The notes under the pieces: model-generated
Seen by the model: the letters and a program-made list of their open reading frames with translations, nothing else
The model's database searches: none
Told to the model about the DNA's origin: nothing
NCBI RefSeq assembly: GCF_001426995.1
Contig: NZ_LMFY01000001.1
Coordinates: 2,473,470 to 2,537,469 of the forward strand
DNA: 64,000 nucleotides
Origin: Microbacterium sp. Root553
GTDB lineage: Bacteria > Actinomycetota > Actinomycetes > Actinomycetales > Microbacteriaceae
Direction: 5' to 3'
Shown here: positions 8,524 to 20,331 of the stretch, piece after piece
Layout of the letters: every line of letters begins with the position of its first letter
Position numbering within the stretch: position 1 is the stretch's first letter
Made by a program: the position numbers and the translations under genes

Positions 8524-9432
8524 TCAGCGCGCAGAGCTCAGAGACAATTCTACGACCTCGGCGGCGGCAGCGGCGACGTCCTCGTTCACGATGAGGTGGT
8601 CGAACTCGTTCTGGGCGGCCAGTTCGACCTTCGCCGTGCGCAGTCGACGCGCCCGTTCCTCGGCGCCCTCGGTGCCGCGACCGACCAGTCGCTGCACGAG
8701 TTCGTCCCAGGTCGGCGGCAGCAGGAAGATGAGCGTGGCGGCCGGTTCGGCGCGGCGGACCTGGCGTGCGCCCTGCAGATCGATCTCGAGCAGCACCGTC
8801 CTGCCCTCGGCCAGAGCGGCGTCGATGGGTGCACGCGGCGTGCCGTAGCGCGACCGGTTGTGCACCACCGCGTACTCGAGCAGCTCGTCCTGCTCGATCA
8901 GCCGATCGAACTCGGCGTCGTCCACGAAGTAGTAGTGCACGCCGTCGACCTCACCAGGGCGCGGCGCTCTCGTCGTGGCCGAGACGGAGAGGTGGATCTC
9001 GGGGTTGTGCTCGCGGATGTGGGCCGCGACCGTGCCCTTGCCGACCGCGGTGGGGCCGGCGAGCACGAGCAGCCGGCTGCGCGCGCCCCGGGGCTCCGTC
9101 ACGGGGAAGCGCGTGTCGAGCCATCCGGACAGCGCGGCGCGCTGACGAACGCCGAGGCCGCCGAGGCGCTTGACCGACGAGATGTGCAGCTCGTCGAGGA
9201 TGCGGTCGCGCTTTCCCGCGCCGATCGCCGGGAGGGCGAGCAGGAAGTCGGTGATCCGCAGCGAGCCCTCGACGGAGTCCGGATCCGCCGTCGCCCGCCG
9301 CAGCACGGTCTGCGGGGTGACGACCCGCGTGGTCAGGTCGCGCTTGAGCGACGCACGGGCGCGTCGTCGCTCGACCGCTTTGCGCGCGGCCGCCGCGCGG
9401 TCGACCTCGGGAACCGGACGAGACTCAGCCAC
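8524..9432 (-). CDS. gmk: mIHF-like domain fused to guanylate kinase
   Basis: The C-terminal part (about residues 118-302) is guanylate kinase, which phosphorylates GMP to GDP. It has the P-loop GPTAVGKG (126-133), SATTRAPRPGE, the GMP-binding GVHYYFV, and LEIDLQGARQV. The N-terminal 108 residues resemble actinobacterial integration host factor mIHF: a basic helix (RKAVERRRARASLKRDL), then LRITDFLLALPAIG, then the helix-two-turn-helix DELHISSVKRLGGLGVRQRAAL. In mycobacteria these are two adjacent genes, mihF and gmk; here they are one frame without a break. The 302 residues compare with about 200 for a normal Gmk. It overlaps pyrF by 8 bases. Confidence 0.93.
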   Translation of the reverse strand: MAESRPVPEVDRAAAARKAVERRRARASLKRDLTTRVVTPQTVLRRATADPDSVEGSLRITDFLLALPAIGAGKRDRILDELHISSVKRLGGLGVRQRAALSGWLDTRFPVTEPRGARSRLLVLAGPTAVGKGTVAAHIREHNPEIHLSVSATTRAPRPGEVDGVHYYFVDDAEFDRLIEQDELLEYAVVHNRSRYGTPRAPIDAALAEGRTVLLEIDLQGARQVRRAEPAATLIFLLPPTWDELVQRLVGRGTEGAEERARRLRTAKVELAAQNEFDHLIVNEDVAAAAAEVVELSLSSAR

Positions 9433-10266
9433 AGCCGACCTCCCTGTACTCTGCGACGCGCGCGTCGATGGCTGCGGCGAGGCCCGTTGGCCCGGCCGAG
9501 AGGATGCTGCGGCTCTCGCTCGCGAGGACCGCGTCGCTCATGGACCCGAACCGGCGGTGCAGATCGGACGGCGTCGCCCCCTGCGTGCCGAAGCCCGGAG
9601 CGAGGATGGGCGCGATCGGGGCGAACGCCGCGATGCCGGCATCCGTCCAATCCACCGTGGCCCCGATCACGAAGCCGAAGCTGCCCCACTCCCCCGCGCC
9701 GATGTGCTCGGCGTTGCGGGCGGAGACGACCGAGACGATGTCGGCGGACACCGCTCGTCCCGTCTCCGAGACGGAGCGCTGCAGCGCCTCCGCCTCGGGA
9801 TTGCTCGTCGCGGCGAGCACGAACAGGCCCTTTCCGTGCTGCTGCGCGAGCGAGAAGGCGCCGTCGAGGGCACCGACCCCGAGGAACGGATTGACCGTGA
9901 GGGCATCCGCTTCGAGAGGTGAGCCCGGCGTCAGCCAGGCTTCGGCGTACGCGTCCATCGTCGAGCCGATGTCGCCGCGCTTCGCATCGGCGATCACGAC
10001 CAGTCCCGCCGCACGTGCGGCGGCCAGCACCTCTTCGAGCGCGGCGAAGCCCGACGAGCCGAAGCGCTCGAAGAACGACACCTGCGGCTTGACGACACCG
10101 ACGCGGCCGGCCGCCGCCTCGACGGTCCTCAGCCCGAACTCCCGCGCGCCGGAGGCGTCGTCGGCGAGGCCCCACGCCGCGAGGAGCGCTGCATGGGGGT
10201 CGATGCCCACACACAGCGGTCCCCGCTCGGCGAGGGTCGTGCGGATGCGTTCGCCGAAGCGGATGC

Positions 10267-10270
<4 letters not shown>
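9425..10270 (-). CDS. pyrF: Orotidine 5'-phosphate decarboxylase
   Basis: PyrF makes UMP from OMP, the last step of de novo pyrimidine synthesis. The 281 residues are the long type found in mycobacteria and relatives. They begin with LCVGIDPH and carry [10 protein letters not shown] and the active-site [12 protein letters not shown] (K and D). [10 protein letters not shown] is near the C-terminus. The start is a GTG at 10270 whose G-T-G-A overlaps the carB stop. The next gene, gmk, starts 8 bases before its stop. Confidence 0.95.
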
Positions 10271-13553
<3,283 letters not shown>

Positions 13554-13554
<1 letters not shown>

Positions 13555-14699
13555 TACTTGGCGTCCTTCTGGGTGTCGACGACCATGTCGCGGAATCGGT
13601 CGAAGAGGTAGTTGGCGTCGTGGGGGCCTGCGGCCGCCTCCGGGTGGTACTGCACGGAGAACGCGGGGATGTCGAGCGCGCGGAGGCCCTCGACGACGCG
13701 GTCGTTCAGACCGATGTGGCTGACCTCGACCTTGCCGTAGCCGTTCGGGCTGTCGAAGGAGCCCTCCAGCGGGGCGTCGACGGCGAAGCCGTGGTTGTGC
13801 GCGGTGATCTCGACCCGCCCCGTCGACTTGTCGAGCACGGGCTGGTTGATGCCGCGGTGACCGAACGGCAGCTTGTACGTGCCGAGGCCGAGTGCGCGGC
13901 CGAGCAGCTGGTTGCCGAAGCAGATCCCGAAGAACGGCAGCCCGTCGTCGAGCACCGCACGCAGCAGTTCGACGTGGTCGCCCGAGGCCGCGGGGTCTCC
14001 GGGGCCGTTGGAGTAGAACACCGCGACGGGGTCGATCGCGCGGATGCCGTCGATCGTGACGTCCTGCGGAAGCACGTGCACCTCGAACCCACGGGCGGCG
14101 AGGTTGTCGATCGTCGCCTGCTTGACGCCGAGGTCGAGGACGGCGAGGTTGCCGACCTTCTCGCCCACCGCCGGCGTCACCTCCGCGGTCTCCACCGAGA
14201 CCTCGGCCGAGAGATTGCGGCCGGCCATCTGCGGCGCCTCGCGGACGATGCGCAGCTGCTCGTCGGCGTCGGTCTTCGCCGCGTCTCCCGAGAAGATGCC
14301 CCCGCGCATGGAACCCGCGGCGCGGATGTGGCGGGTGACCGACCTGGTGTCGATGCCGCTGATGCCGACGATCGCGTCCTGCACGAGGACCTCGTCGAGC
14401 GACGCGTTCGCGCGCCAGTTCGACACCACGCGCGAGGGATCGCGCACGATGTATCCGGCGACCCAGATGCGCCGGGACTCGGTGTCCTCGTCGTTCATGC
14501 CGGTGTTGCCGATGTGGGGTGCCGTCTGCAGCACGATCTGGCCGGCGTACGAGGGGTCGGTGAGCGTCTCCTGGTAACCGGACATGCCGGTGGCGAAGAC
14601 GACCTCGCCCAGCGTCGTTCCGAGCGCGCCGTAAGCGCGACCGACGTGGCGGGTCCCGTCTTCGAGGACGAGGACGGCGGGTTCGGGGAGGGCTGTCAT
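13554..14699 (-). CDS. carA: Carbamoyl-phosphate synthase small subunit
   Basis: CarA is the glutaminase that supplies ammonia to CarB. The 381-residue protein has the CarA N-terminal domain ([31 protein letters not shown]) and a class I amidotransferase domain. The nucleophile lies in [10 protein letters not shown], and the catalytic H and E in VQYHPEA. The start [11 protein letters not shown] overlaps the preceding membrane-protein gene by ATGA. Confidence 0.97.
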
Positions 14700-15232
14700 G
14701 ACGTTGCTCCTGTGTCGTGGGCGGCGGTGTCGTCCGTGGTGCCCGAGGCGGGGACGAGTCGCTGCAGTTCTGCGATGAAGTTCTGGGCATCCCCGTCGGT
14801 GAGACGGAGGTAGGAATCGACGGGTGTGCCGTCGTCGGCGGTCCACGAGACCCGCACCAGGCCCCCGGGCTCGACCACACGGTCGATCGTGACGGTCGCC
14901 CGATCGACCCCGATGAGGCGTGCGGCCCCGAGGAAGACCGTCGGCGCTCCGTCGAGGCAGAGGGCCAGCCCGCGGTCGGTGATCGCGGCCTCACCCCGCG
15001 CCCGGTAGGTCAGGGGGCGGATGGCCAGTCTCTCCAGCGGCTGCTCGTGCCGGGTCGTCGAGACGTACAGCACCTCGCGCCGGTCGAGGACCTCCGCGTG
15101 CTCGGGAACCCCGAGCGGCGCCGCGAGACCCGAATCGCGTCGGAGTCGTCGCCGCCACGCGAAGAACATCGCGGCGAGGACGAAGACGGCCAGCCCGATC
15201 ATGATCGCGATGGCGAGATCCCTGGGGATCAT
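14696..15232 (-). CDS. Membrane protein of the pyrimidine operon, PH-like
   Basis: This 178-residue protein has one N-terminal membrane helix (about residues 7-25) followed by RRRLRRD, so most of it should be cytoplasmic. The soluble part is beta-rich ([46 protein letters not shown]). It looks like the PH-like proteins found between pyrC and carA in actinobacteria, as with Rv1382 in M. tuberculosis. Its function is unknown. It is coupled on both sides by ATGA overlaps with pyrC and carA. That argues for a linked role, possibly at the membrane, but nothing in the sequence proves it. Confidence 0.8.
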   Translation of the reverse strand: MIPRDLAIAIMIGLAVFVLAAMFFAWRRRLRRDSGLAAPLGVPEHAEVLDRREVLYVSTTRHEQPLERLAIRPLTYRARGEAAITDRGLALCLDGAPTVFLGAARLIGVDRATVTIDRVVEPGGLVRVSWTADDGTPVDSYLRLTDGDAQNFIAELQRLVPASGTTDDTAAHDTGATS

Positions 15233-16533
15233 GCGCGCAGCTCCTCGACCACGGTGCCGCCGTCGACGGTCAGCAGTCCGCCGTGCACGGTGTACTCGAC
15301 GCGACCGGGCAGGTCGCGCCCGAGGTACGGCGAGTTCACGCTGCGGCCGTGGAGGTCGGACTCGGTGAAGACGCCGGCGACCGACGCGTCGTACAGCGCG
15401 ATGTGAGCGGGAGCGCCGACCTCGAGGGGCGTCCCGTGCCCGGAGAGGCTGCCGATGCGCGCCGGGGCGGCGCTCATCACGCGCGCCACGTCTTCCCAGC
15501 CGATCAGACCGGTCTGGACCATCGACTGGTGCACGACGCGCAGGGCGCTCTCGAGGCCGACCATGCCGTTCGCCGCCGCCTGCCACTCGCACGCCTTGCT
15601 CTCGCTGGGGTGCGGTGCGTGGTCCGTCGCGACGATGTCGATCGTGCCGTCGGCGAGTCCCTCGCGCACGGCGAGCACGTCCTCCTCGCGGCGCAGCGGC
15701 GGGTTCACCTTGTAGCGCGCGTCGTAGCCGCGCACCAGCTCGTCGGTCAGCAGCAGGTGGTGCGGTGTGACCTCGGCGGTGACGTCGATGCCGCGCTTCT
15801 TGGCCCAGCGGATGATGTCCACCGACCCCGCGGTCGACAGGTGGCAGACGTGCAGACGTGAGCCGACGTGCTCCGCCAGCAGCACGTCGCGGGCGATGAT
15901 CGACTCCTCGGCCACCGCCGGCCATCCGGCCAGACCCAGCTCGGCCGACACGGTGCCCTCGTTCATCTGGGCGCCCTCGGTGAGTCGGGGATCCTGCGCG
16001 TGCTGTGCGATGACCCCGCCGAACGACTTCACGTACTCCAGCGCGCGACGCATGATGAGGGGATCGAACACGCAGAACCCGTCATCGCTGAACACCCGTA
16101 CCCGGGCGCGGGAGGTGGCCATGGCTCCGAGCTCGGCGAGCCGTTCGCCCTTCTGCCCCACGGTCACGGCGCCGATCGGCTGGACCGTGGCATAGCCCGC
16201 GGCCTCGCCGAGGGCGAGCTCCTGCTCGACCACGCCGGCGGTGTCGGCGACCGGCGAGGTGTTGGGCATCGCGAACACCGCGGTGAATCCGCCTGACGCG
16301 GCGGCGCGAGTGCCGGTGAGGATCGTCTCGGACGCCTCGTATCCGGGCTCGCGCAGATGCGTGTGCAGGTCGACCAGGCCAGGAAGTGCGACGAGCCCGG
16401 CGGCGTCGAGGACCCGGGCGCCGGAACGCGAGAGTCCGGTGCCGATCTCGGCGATCACACCGTTCTCGACGATGATGTCGGCGCTCTCCGCGCCGAGAAG
16501 CCGTGCGCCGGTGATGACGAGGGTCTCGTTCAC
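15229..16533 (-). CDS. pyrC: Dihydroorotase
   Basis: PyrC cyclises carbamoyl-aspartate to dihydroorotate. The 434-residue protein is a class I dihydroorotase. The metal site is seen at [11 protein letters not shown] (HxH), later histidines at [10 protein letters not shown], and the catalytic aspartate at ATDHAPH. The C-terminal segment returns to the small beta domain ([15 protein letters not shown]). It overlaps both pyrB and the PH-like gene by 4 bases. Confidence 0.97.
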   Translation of the reverse strand: MNETLVITGARLLGAESADIIVENGVIAEIGTGLSRSGARVLDAAGLVALPGLVDLHTHLREPGYEASETILTGTRAAASGGFTAVFAMPNTSPVADTAGVVEQELALGEAAGYATVQPIGAVTVGQKGERLAELGAMATSRARVRVFSDDGFCVFDPLIMRRALEYVKSFGGVIAQHAQDPRLTEGAQMNEGTVSAELGLAGWPAVAEESIIARDVLLAEHVGSRLHVCHLSTAGSVDIIRWAKKRGIDVTAEVTPHHLLLTDELVRGYDARYKVNPPLRREEDVLAVREGLADGTIDIVATDHAPHPSESKACEWQAAANGMVGLESALRVVHQSMVQTGLIGWEDVARVMSAAPARIGSLSGHGTPLEVGAPAHIALYDASVAGVFTESDLHGRSVNSPYLGRDLPGRVEYTVHGGLLTVDGGTVVEELRA

Positions 16534-17495
16534 TGGTCTCCCCCTCGTTCGTCGTCTCGTTCTCCTGCCAGAAGCAGGTACAGCACCGCCATCCGGACGG
16601 ACACCCCGTTCGTCACCTGTTCGAGCACGGTGGACCGTGGCGAATCGGCGGCTTCCGAGGAGATCTCCAACCCGCGGTTCATGGGTCCGGGGTGCATCAC
16701 AATGCTACCGTCCGGCAGACCGGCCACTCGCCGTGCGTCGAGACCCCATCGCCGGGAATACTCCCGCTCAGTCGGGAAATACGCGGCGTTCATCCGCTCG
16801 AGCTGGATGCGCAGCATCATGACCGCATCCGGCGACTCGGCGAGGGCCTCGTCGAGGTCGTAGACGACCTTCGCGGGCCACAGCGACACGTTCTGCGGCA
16901 CGAGCGTGGGAGGAGAGACCAGAGTGACCTCCGCGCCGAGGGTGGCGAGCAGCCAGACGTTCGAGCGGGCGACACGGGAGTGCAGCACATCGCCGACGAT
17001 CACGACACGGACGCCGCGAAGGTCGCGCCCCCGGCTCTCCGCGCCGAAGCGGCGCTTGCGGATCGTGAAGGCATCCAGCAGGGCCTGGGTCGGATGCTCG
17101 TGCGTGCCGTCCCCCGCGTTGACGACTCCGGCCGAGATCCAGCCGCTCGTGGCTAGGGTCTGCGGAGCGCCGGAGGCGGGGTGGCGGATGACGACGGCGT
17201 CGGCCCCCATCGCCTGCAGGGTCTGGGCGGTGTCCTTCAGGCTCTCGCCCTTGGAGACGCTCGATCCCTTGGCGGCGAAGTTGATCACATCGGCCGAGAG
17301 GCGCTTGGCGGCGGCTTCGAAGGAGATGCGCGTGCGGGTGGAGTCCTCGAAGAAGAGGTTCACGACGGTCTTGCCGCGCAGGGTCGGCAGCTTCTTGACT
17401 TCGCGGGACTGCGTGTCCGACATGTCCTCGGCGACGTCGAGGATGCGCAGTGCCGTCGCGCGGTCGAGGGTGCGGGTGTCGAGCAGGTGTCTCAT
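16530..17495 (-). CDS. pyrB: Aspartate carbamoyltransferase catalytic subunit
   Basis: PyrB joins carbamoyl phosphate and aspartate. The 321-residue protein has the carbamoyl-phosphate motif [13 protein letters not shown], then [16 protein letters not shown], the HPTQALLD motif and the C-terminal [12 protein letters not shown]. No pyrI regulatory subunit is nearby, as is usual in actinobacteria. It overlaps pyrR and pyrC by ATGA junctions. Confidence 0.97.
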   Translation of the reverse strand: MRHLLDTRTLDRATALRILDVAEDMSDTQSREVKKLPTLRGKTVVNLFFEDSTRTRISFEAAAKRLSADVINFAAKGSSVSKGESLKDTAQTLQAMGADAVVIRHPASGAPQTLATSGWISAGVVNAGDGTHEHPTQALLDAFTIRKRRFGAESRGRDLRGVRVVIVGDVLHSRVARSNVWLLATLGAEVTLVSPPTLVPQNVSLWPAKVVYDLDEALAESPDAVMMLRIQLERMNAAYFPTEREYSRRWGLDARRVAGLPDGSIVMHPGPMNRGLEISSEAADSPRSTVLEQVTNGVSVRMAVLYLLLAGERDDERGGDQ

Positions 17496-18022
17496 GCCTC
17501 GATCGTCACCCCCTCGGTCCCGTCGTCCTCGGCGAGGCGCACGTTGACGCGCTCCTGACGGGACGAGGGGATGTTCTTGCCGACGAAGTCCGGACGGATC
17601 GGCAGCTCGCGGTGTCCTCGGTCGACGAGGATGGCCAGGCGCACCGCGGCGGGGCGTCCGATGGACTGCAGTGCGTCGAGGGCCGCGCGGATGCTGCGGC
17701 CCGAGAACAGCACGTCGTCCACCAGGACCACGGTCCTGCCGTCGATGCCGCCTGCGGGGATCGCGGTCGGGCGCGGCGATCGGGTGGGCTGCGATGCGAG
17801 GTCGTCGCGGAACAGCGTCACATCCAGCGCGCCGACCGGAACGGTCGTGTGTGCGATCTCACCGATGGCGGCGGCCAGGCGATGGGCGAGCGTGACGCCG
17901 CGGGTCGGAATGCCCAGCAGGACGAGGTTCTCAGCCCCTCGGTTCGATTCGAGGATCTCGTGCGCGATGCGGGTCAGAGCCCGCGAGATATCGGCTTCGT
18001 GCAAGACGGTGCGTGCACTCAT
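17492..18022 (-). CDS. pyrR: Bifunctional pyrimidine operon regulator/uracil phosphoribosyltransferase PyrR
   Basis: PyrR binds pyr mRNA when UMP or UTP is high and has weak uracil phosphoribosyltransferase activity. The 176-residue protein begins [23 protein letters not shown] and carries the PRPP-binding motif [19 protein letters not shown] chose the ATG at 18022, with an AAGGGAG ribosome-binding site 6-7 bases upstream. An in-frame GTG at 18046 falls inside the predicted PyrR-binding loop and has no good site. The gene leads the pyrR-pyrB-pyrC-x-carA-carB-pyrF operon. Confidence 0.95.
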   Translation of the reverse strand: MSARTVLHEADISRALTRIAHEILESNRGAENLVLLGIPTRGVTLAHRLAAAIGEIAHTTVPVGALDVTLFRDDLASQPTRSPRPTAIPAGGIDGRTVVLVDDVLFSGRSIRAALDALQSIGRPAAVRLAILVDRGHRELPIRPDFVGKNIPSSRQERVNVRLAEDDGTEGVTIEA

Positions 18023-18038
18023 CAGCCGCTCCCTTCTC

Positions 18039-18052
18039 CGCCTCACAGGACG
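18039..18052 (-). promoter_or_regulatory. Predicted PyrR-binding RNA loop in the pyr leader
   Basis: On the minus strand this reads CGTCCTGTGAGGCG. It matches the PyrR binding-loop consensus ARUCCNGNGAGGYU at 12 of 14 positions. It lies directly before the AAGGGAG site of pyrR (18029-18035). Binding could therefore hide the ribosome-binding site, as described for mycobacterial PyrR. No classical attenuator terminator is visible. Confidence 0.6.
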
Positions 18053-18077
18053 GTGTTAAAGGTTGCTTGATGCCCCC

Positions 18078-18083
18078 AGTCTA
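18078..18083 (-). promoter_or_regulatory. Candidate -10 element of the pyr operon
   Basis: TAGACT on the minus strand fits the actinobacterial TAnnnT -10 consensus. It would start a leader of about 48 bases that contains the PyrR loop and ribosome-binding site. No convincing -35 hexamer was found. Confidence 0.45.
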
Positions 18084-18091
18084 GCGTGACC

Positions 18092-18682
18092 TCAGCGCCA
18101 CCCCAGCACGTCGCGGACGACCGCCTGCGAGGCCGGCGATCCGTCGTCGGGAAGCGCGCGCAGGGACTCGTGGGAGAGCATGGCGCCCTCTGCCCCCGCC
18201 GCGGCGGTGATGCCCTCGAGCGCTCTCGCGATGCGCGGACCCGCCGCCCACGAGTAGTCCGAGTCACCGCGGCGCGAGGCGTGCGGGAAAACCACGAGCT
18301 CGGCCACTCCCTTGGCGACATGACGCGAGGCGACGATCACCAGTGTCGGCGGGATGACGTGGTGCAGCGCCCGCGGCAGCGGGATCGGCAGGTCGTCGAG
18401 GAACAGGCTCCTCCAGATGCCGCGGCGCGAGCCCTCTTCGTCACCGATCTCCAGAGCCGCCGCGCTCCACTCCGACCCCTGAGAATCGAGCGTGTCAGCG
18501 AACCCGTCGGCGCGACGCTCGAATCCTTCGGCCTCCAGGAACTCGGCGGCTATGGACACGAGCCGGGAGGCGTCCGAGCGGACGATCCAGCGCGCTCCGC
18601 GCAGAGTGCCCCGCCGACCCAGCCGCGAGGTGCGCGCGCGACGCCCGGAGCCGTCGCGGTGTGCGGTGCGCACCACCGTCAC
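18092..18682 (-). CDS. Protein of unknown function coupled to the MBL-Rieske gene
   Basis: I do not recognise this 196-residue protein. It has a basic N-terminus (RRARTSRLGRRGTLRGAR, about residues 12-30) followed by a mixed alpha/beta soluble sequence. That part includes LVSIAAEFLEAEGFER, a proline-rich stretch LPIPLPRALHHVIPPTLVIVASR and LVVFPHASRRGDSDYSW. No signal peptide or membrane helix is evident. Its GTG start (18682) overlaps the stop of the upstream MBL-Rieske gene as GTGA, so the two are co-translated and probably work together. A second GTG two codons later is possible. Confidence 0.6.
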   Translation of the reverse strand: MTVVRTAHRDGSGRRARTSRLGRRGTLRGARWIVRSDASRLVSIAAEFLEAEGFERRADGFADTLDSQGSEWSAAALEIGDEEGSRRGIWRSLFLDDLPIPLPRALHHVIPPTLVIVASRHVAKGVAELVVFPHASRRGDSDYSWAAGPRIARALEGITAAAGAEGAMLSHESLRALPDDGSPASQAVVRDVLGWR

Positions 18683-20256
18683 CCGGCCTCGCTGAGCACG
18701 GCGTCGGTGACCTCGTCGATCTTGGTGGAGCGGATCGGGTGCCCGCTGGTCGACAGGCAGCGACCGGTCTTCAGGTCCCACTTCCAGTCGTGCATGCTGC
18801 AGGTGAGGATCCCGTCGTCGTCGACCTTGCCGGTCTTCGTCAGGTCCGCACGCAGATGCGGACACCGGCGCTGCACGACCCAATCGCCGATCTCGGCGTC
18901 CTCGGTCTGGTCGGTCTGCTCCTGGTACCAGTTCTCGACGTACTCGATGCGGTCGACCGAGAGGCACTTGAGGAACGTCGTGAGGAACTCGTTGAACTTG
19001 CCGCTGCGCCCGACCTGGAACTGCATCGACAGGAAGATCGAATTCGACCAGTCGATCTCGTGGTCGCGGATGTTGGTCGACACGAGATCGGCGGGGATCG
19101 TGTACCAGTAGATGCACTCCTCGCCCGCGTACTCACGGACCTTGGCCCGGGGGAAGTCGACGACCATGTCGAGCTCGCCGATCCGGAACCGTACGGCGCC
19201 GCCGACGCCGAGACGGATGGTGCGCGACTTCTTCAGCAGCGGCTCCCACCAGCCCTTGAGCGCCTCGAGCATCTCGGCCGGCGGGATGATCTCGGCTCGC
19301 GAGGCCTCCTCGTCGCGGATCTCCTGCTGACGGGTCGCGCGCTGCTCCTCGAGGTAGTCCCACTTCTCGTCGAAGATGTGCGAGAGCTCCTGGTCGGTGT
19401 ACAGCGTCTGCTCGGTCGCGACCTCTCCCCCGGCGACGGTGACCACCGTGCCCGGCACGAACAGGTGGCCGTCGTACTGGGGCGACAGCTCCTTCATGTG
19501 CGCGAGGAACTGCTTCTGGTCGGTGAAGATCGACTCTCCGTTGCGCCCGAGGCCGTTGAAGTCGAAGAGGTCGTCGCGGAGGAACATCGGGGGTCCCGCC
19601 ATCGGGAACACGTGCGGGGCGTCGACCTTGTCGATGTAGTACATGGCGCGCTTGTTCTGCGCATCGCGCTTGAGCTTCGCGAAGTTCTGCTTCGCGTCGA
19701 GCGGCAGGTCGTAGACCATCGGCCACCAGATGGCGCCCGAGACCTGGGTGAAGTATGCGTCGGGCTTGCCGAAGTGCAGCAGGGTGTCGAGGTCGAGCGG
19801 GTGCGAGTCGTTCTGATTGAGCACAGACCCCGTCCCGTCGTCGACGCTGAGCGACGAGTCGCCGATCGGGCCGTCGCTCGGGGCGCGCAGCGGGGTGATC
19901 ATGATCTTCAGGTCGCCGCGCTCGATGATCTGCCCGGCCGGGGCATGCGTGATGTTCGTGTAGCCGAGCGCCCTGATGTCCTGCTCGAGATCATCGATCG
20001 GGTACTCGGGAAGCAGCACCTCGATGTCCTTGCGGATGTAGCGCTCGAGCAGCGCAGGGTCGAAGTGGTCGCGGTGCCGGTGCGAGATGTAGAGGAAGTC
20101 CGCGTCACGGCCGAACCGCTCCCAGTCGAGGCCGCGATTGTCGGGGAAGGGGAACCAGGAGCCGAAGAACGAGGGGCCGAGGACCGGGTCGCAGATGATG
20201 TTCCCGCCGACCGTCTCGATGAACATCCCGGCGTGGCCGAGTCCCGTGATCCGCAT
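18679..20256 (-). CDS. Metallo-beta-lactamase fold protein with C-terminal Rieske [2Fe-2S] domain
   Basis: The 525-residue cytoplasmic protein has two parts. The first 300 or so residues are an MBL fold with HxHxDH at H59, H61, D63 and H64 (SHRHRDHF), of the UlaG/CMP-Neu5Ac hydroxylase-like type. The C-terminus is a Rieske domain with C465, H467, C486 and H489 (CPHLRAD and CSMHDWKWDL), followed by a typical beta tail. A helical linker (about 300-330) and a long region with GVGGAVRFRIGELDMVVDFP join them. CMP-N-acetylneuraminate hydroxylase has the same two modules in the opposite order. The substrate is unknown. A strong AGGAGGA site precedes the start. Confidence 0.85.
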   Translation of the reverse strand: MRITGLGHAGMFIETVGGNIICDPVLGPSFFGSWFPFPDNRGLDWERFGRDADFLYISHRHRDHFDPALLERYIRKDIEVLLPEYPIDDLEQDIRALGYTNITHAPAGQIIERGDLKIMITPLRAPSDGPIGDSSLSVDDGTGSVLNQNDSHPLDLDTLLHFGKPDAYFTQVSGAIWWPMVYDLPLDAKQNFAKLKRDAQNKRAMYYIDKVDAPHVFPMAGPPMFLRDDLFDFNGLGRNGESIFTDQKQFLAHMKELSPQYDGHLFVPGTVVTVAGGEVATEQTLYTDQELSHIFDEKWDYLEEQRATRQQEIRDEEASRAEIIPPAEMLEALKGWWEPLLKKSRTIRLGVGGAVRFRIGELDMVVDFPRAKVREYAGEECIYWYTIPADLVSTNIRDHEIDWSNSIFLSMQFQVGRSGKFNEFLTTFLKCLSVDRIEYVENWYQEQTDQTEDAEIGDWVVQRRCPHLRADLTKTGKVDDDGILTCSMHDWKWDLKTGRCLSTSGHPIRSTKIDEVTDAVLSEAG

Positions 20257-20282
20257 GCATTCCTCCTGAAGTCAGACGTTCG

Positions 20283-20288
20283 ATTCTA
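20283..20288 (-). promoter_or_regulatory. Candidate -10 element of the MBL-Rieske gene
   Basis: TAGAAT on the minus strand lies 27 bases before the MBL-Rieske start and would give a leader of about 20 bases. This is a strong match to the actinobacterial -10 consensus. No clear -35 was seen; the hairpin at 20289-20325 occupies that area. Confidence 0.5.
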
Positions 20289-20325
20289 CCGGCGGGGTCC
20301 TGGGCGGACGCGGTGACCCGGCCGG
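20289..20325 (-). terminator. Possible terminator after the SNF2 helicase gene
   Basis: An 11-base inverted repeat with one mismatch (20289-20299 with 20315-20325) closes a 15-base loop. It lies 6 bases after the helicase stop, before the MBL-Rieske promoter. Confidence 0.45.
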
Positions 20326-20331
20326 GAGAAA

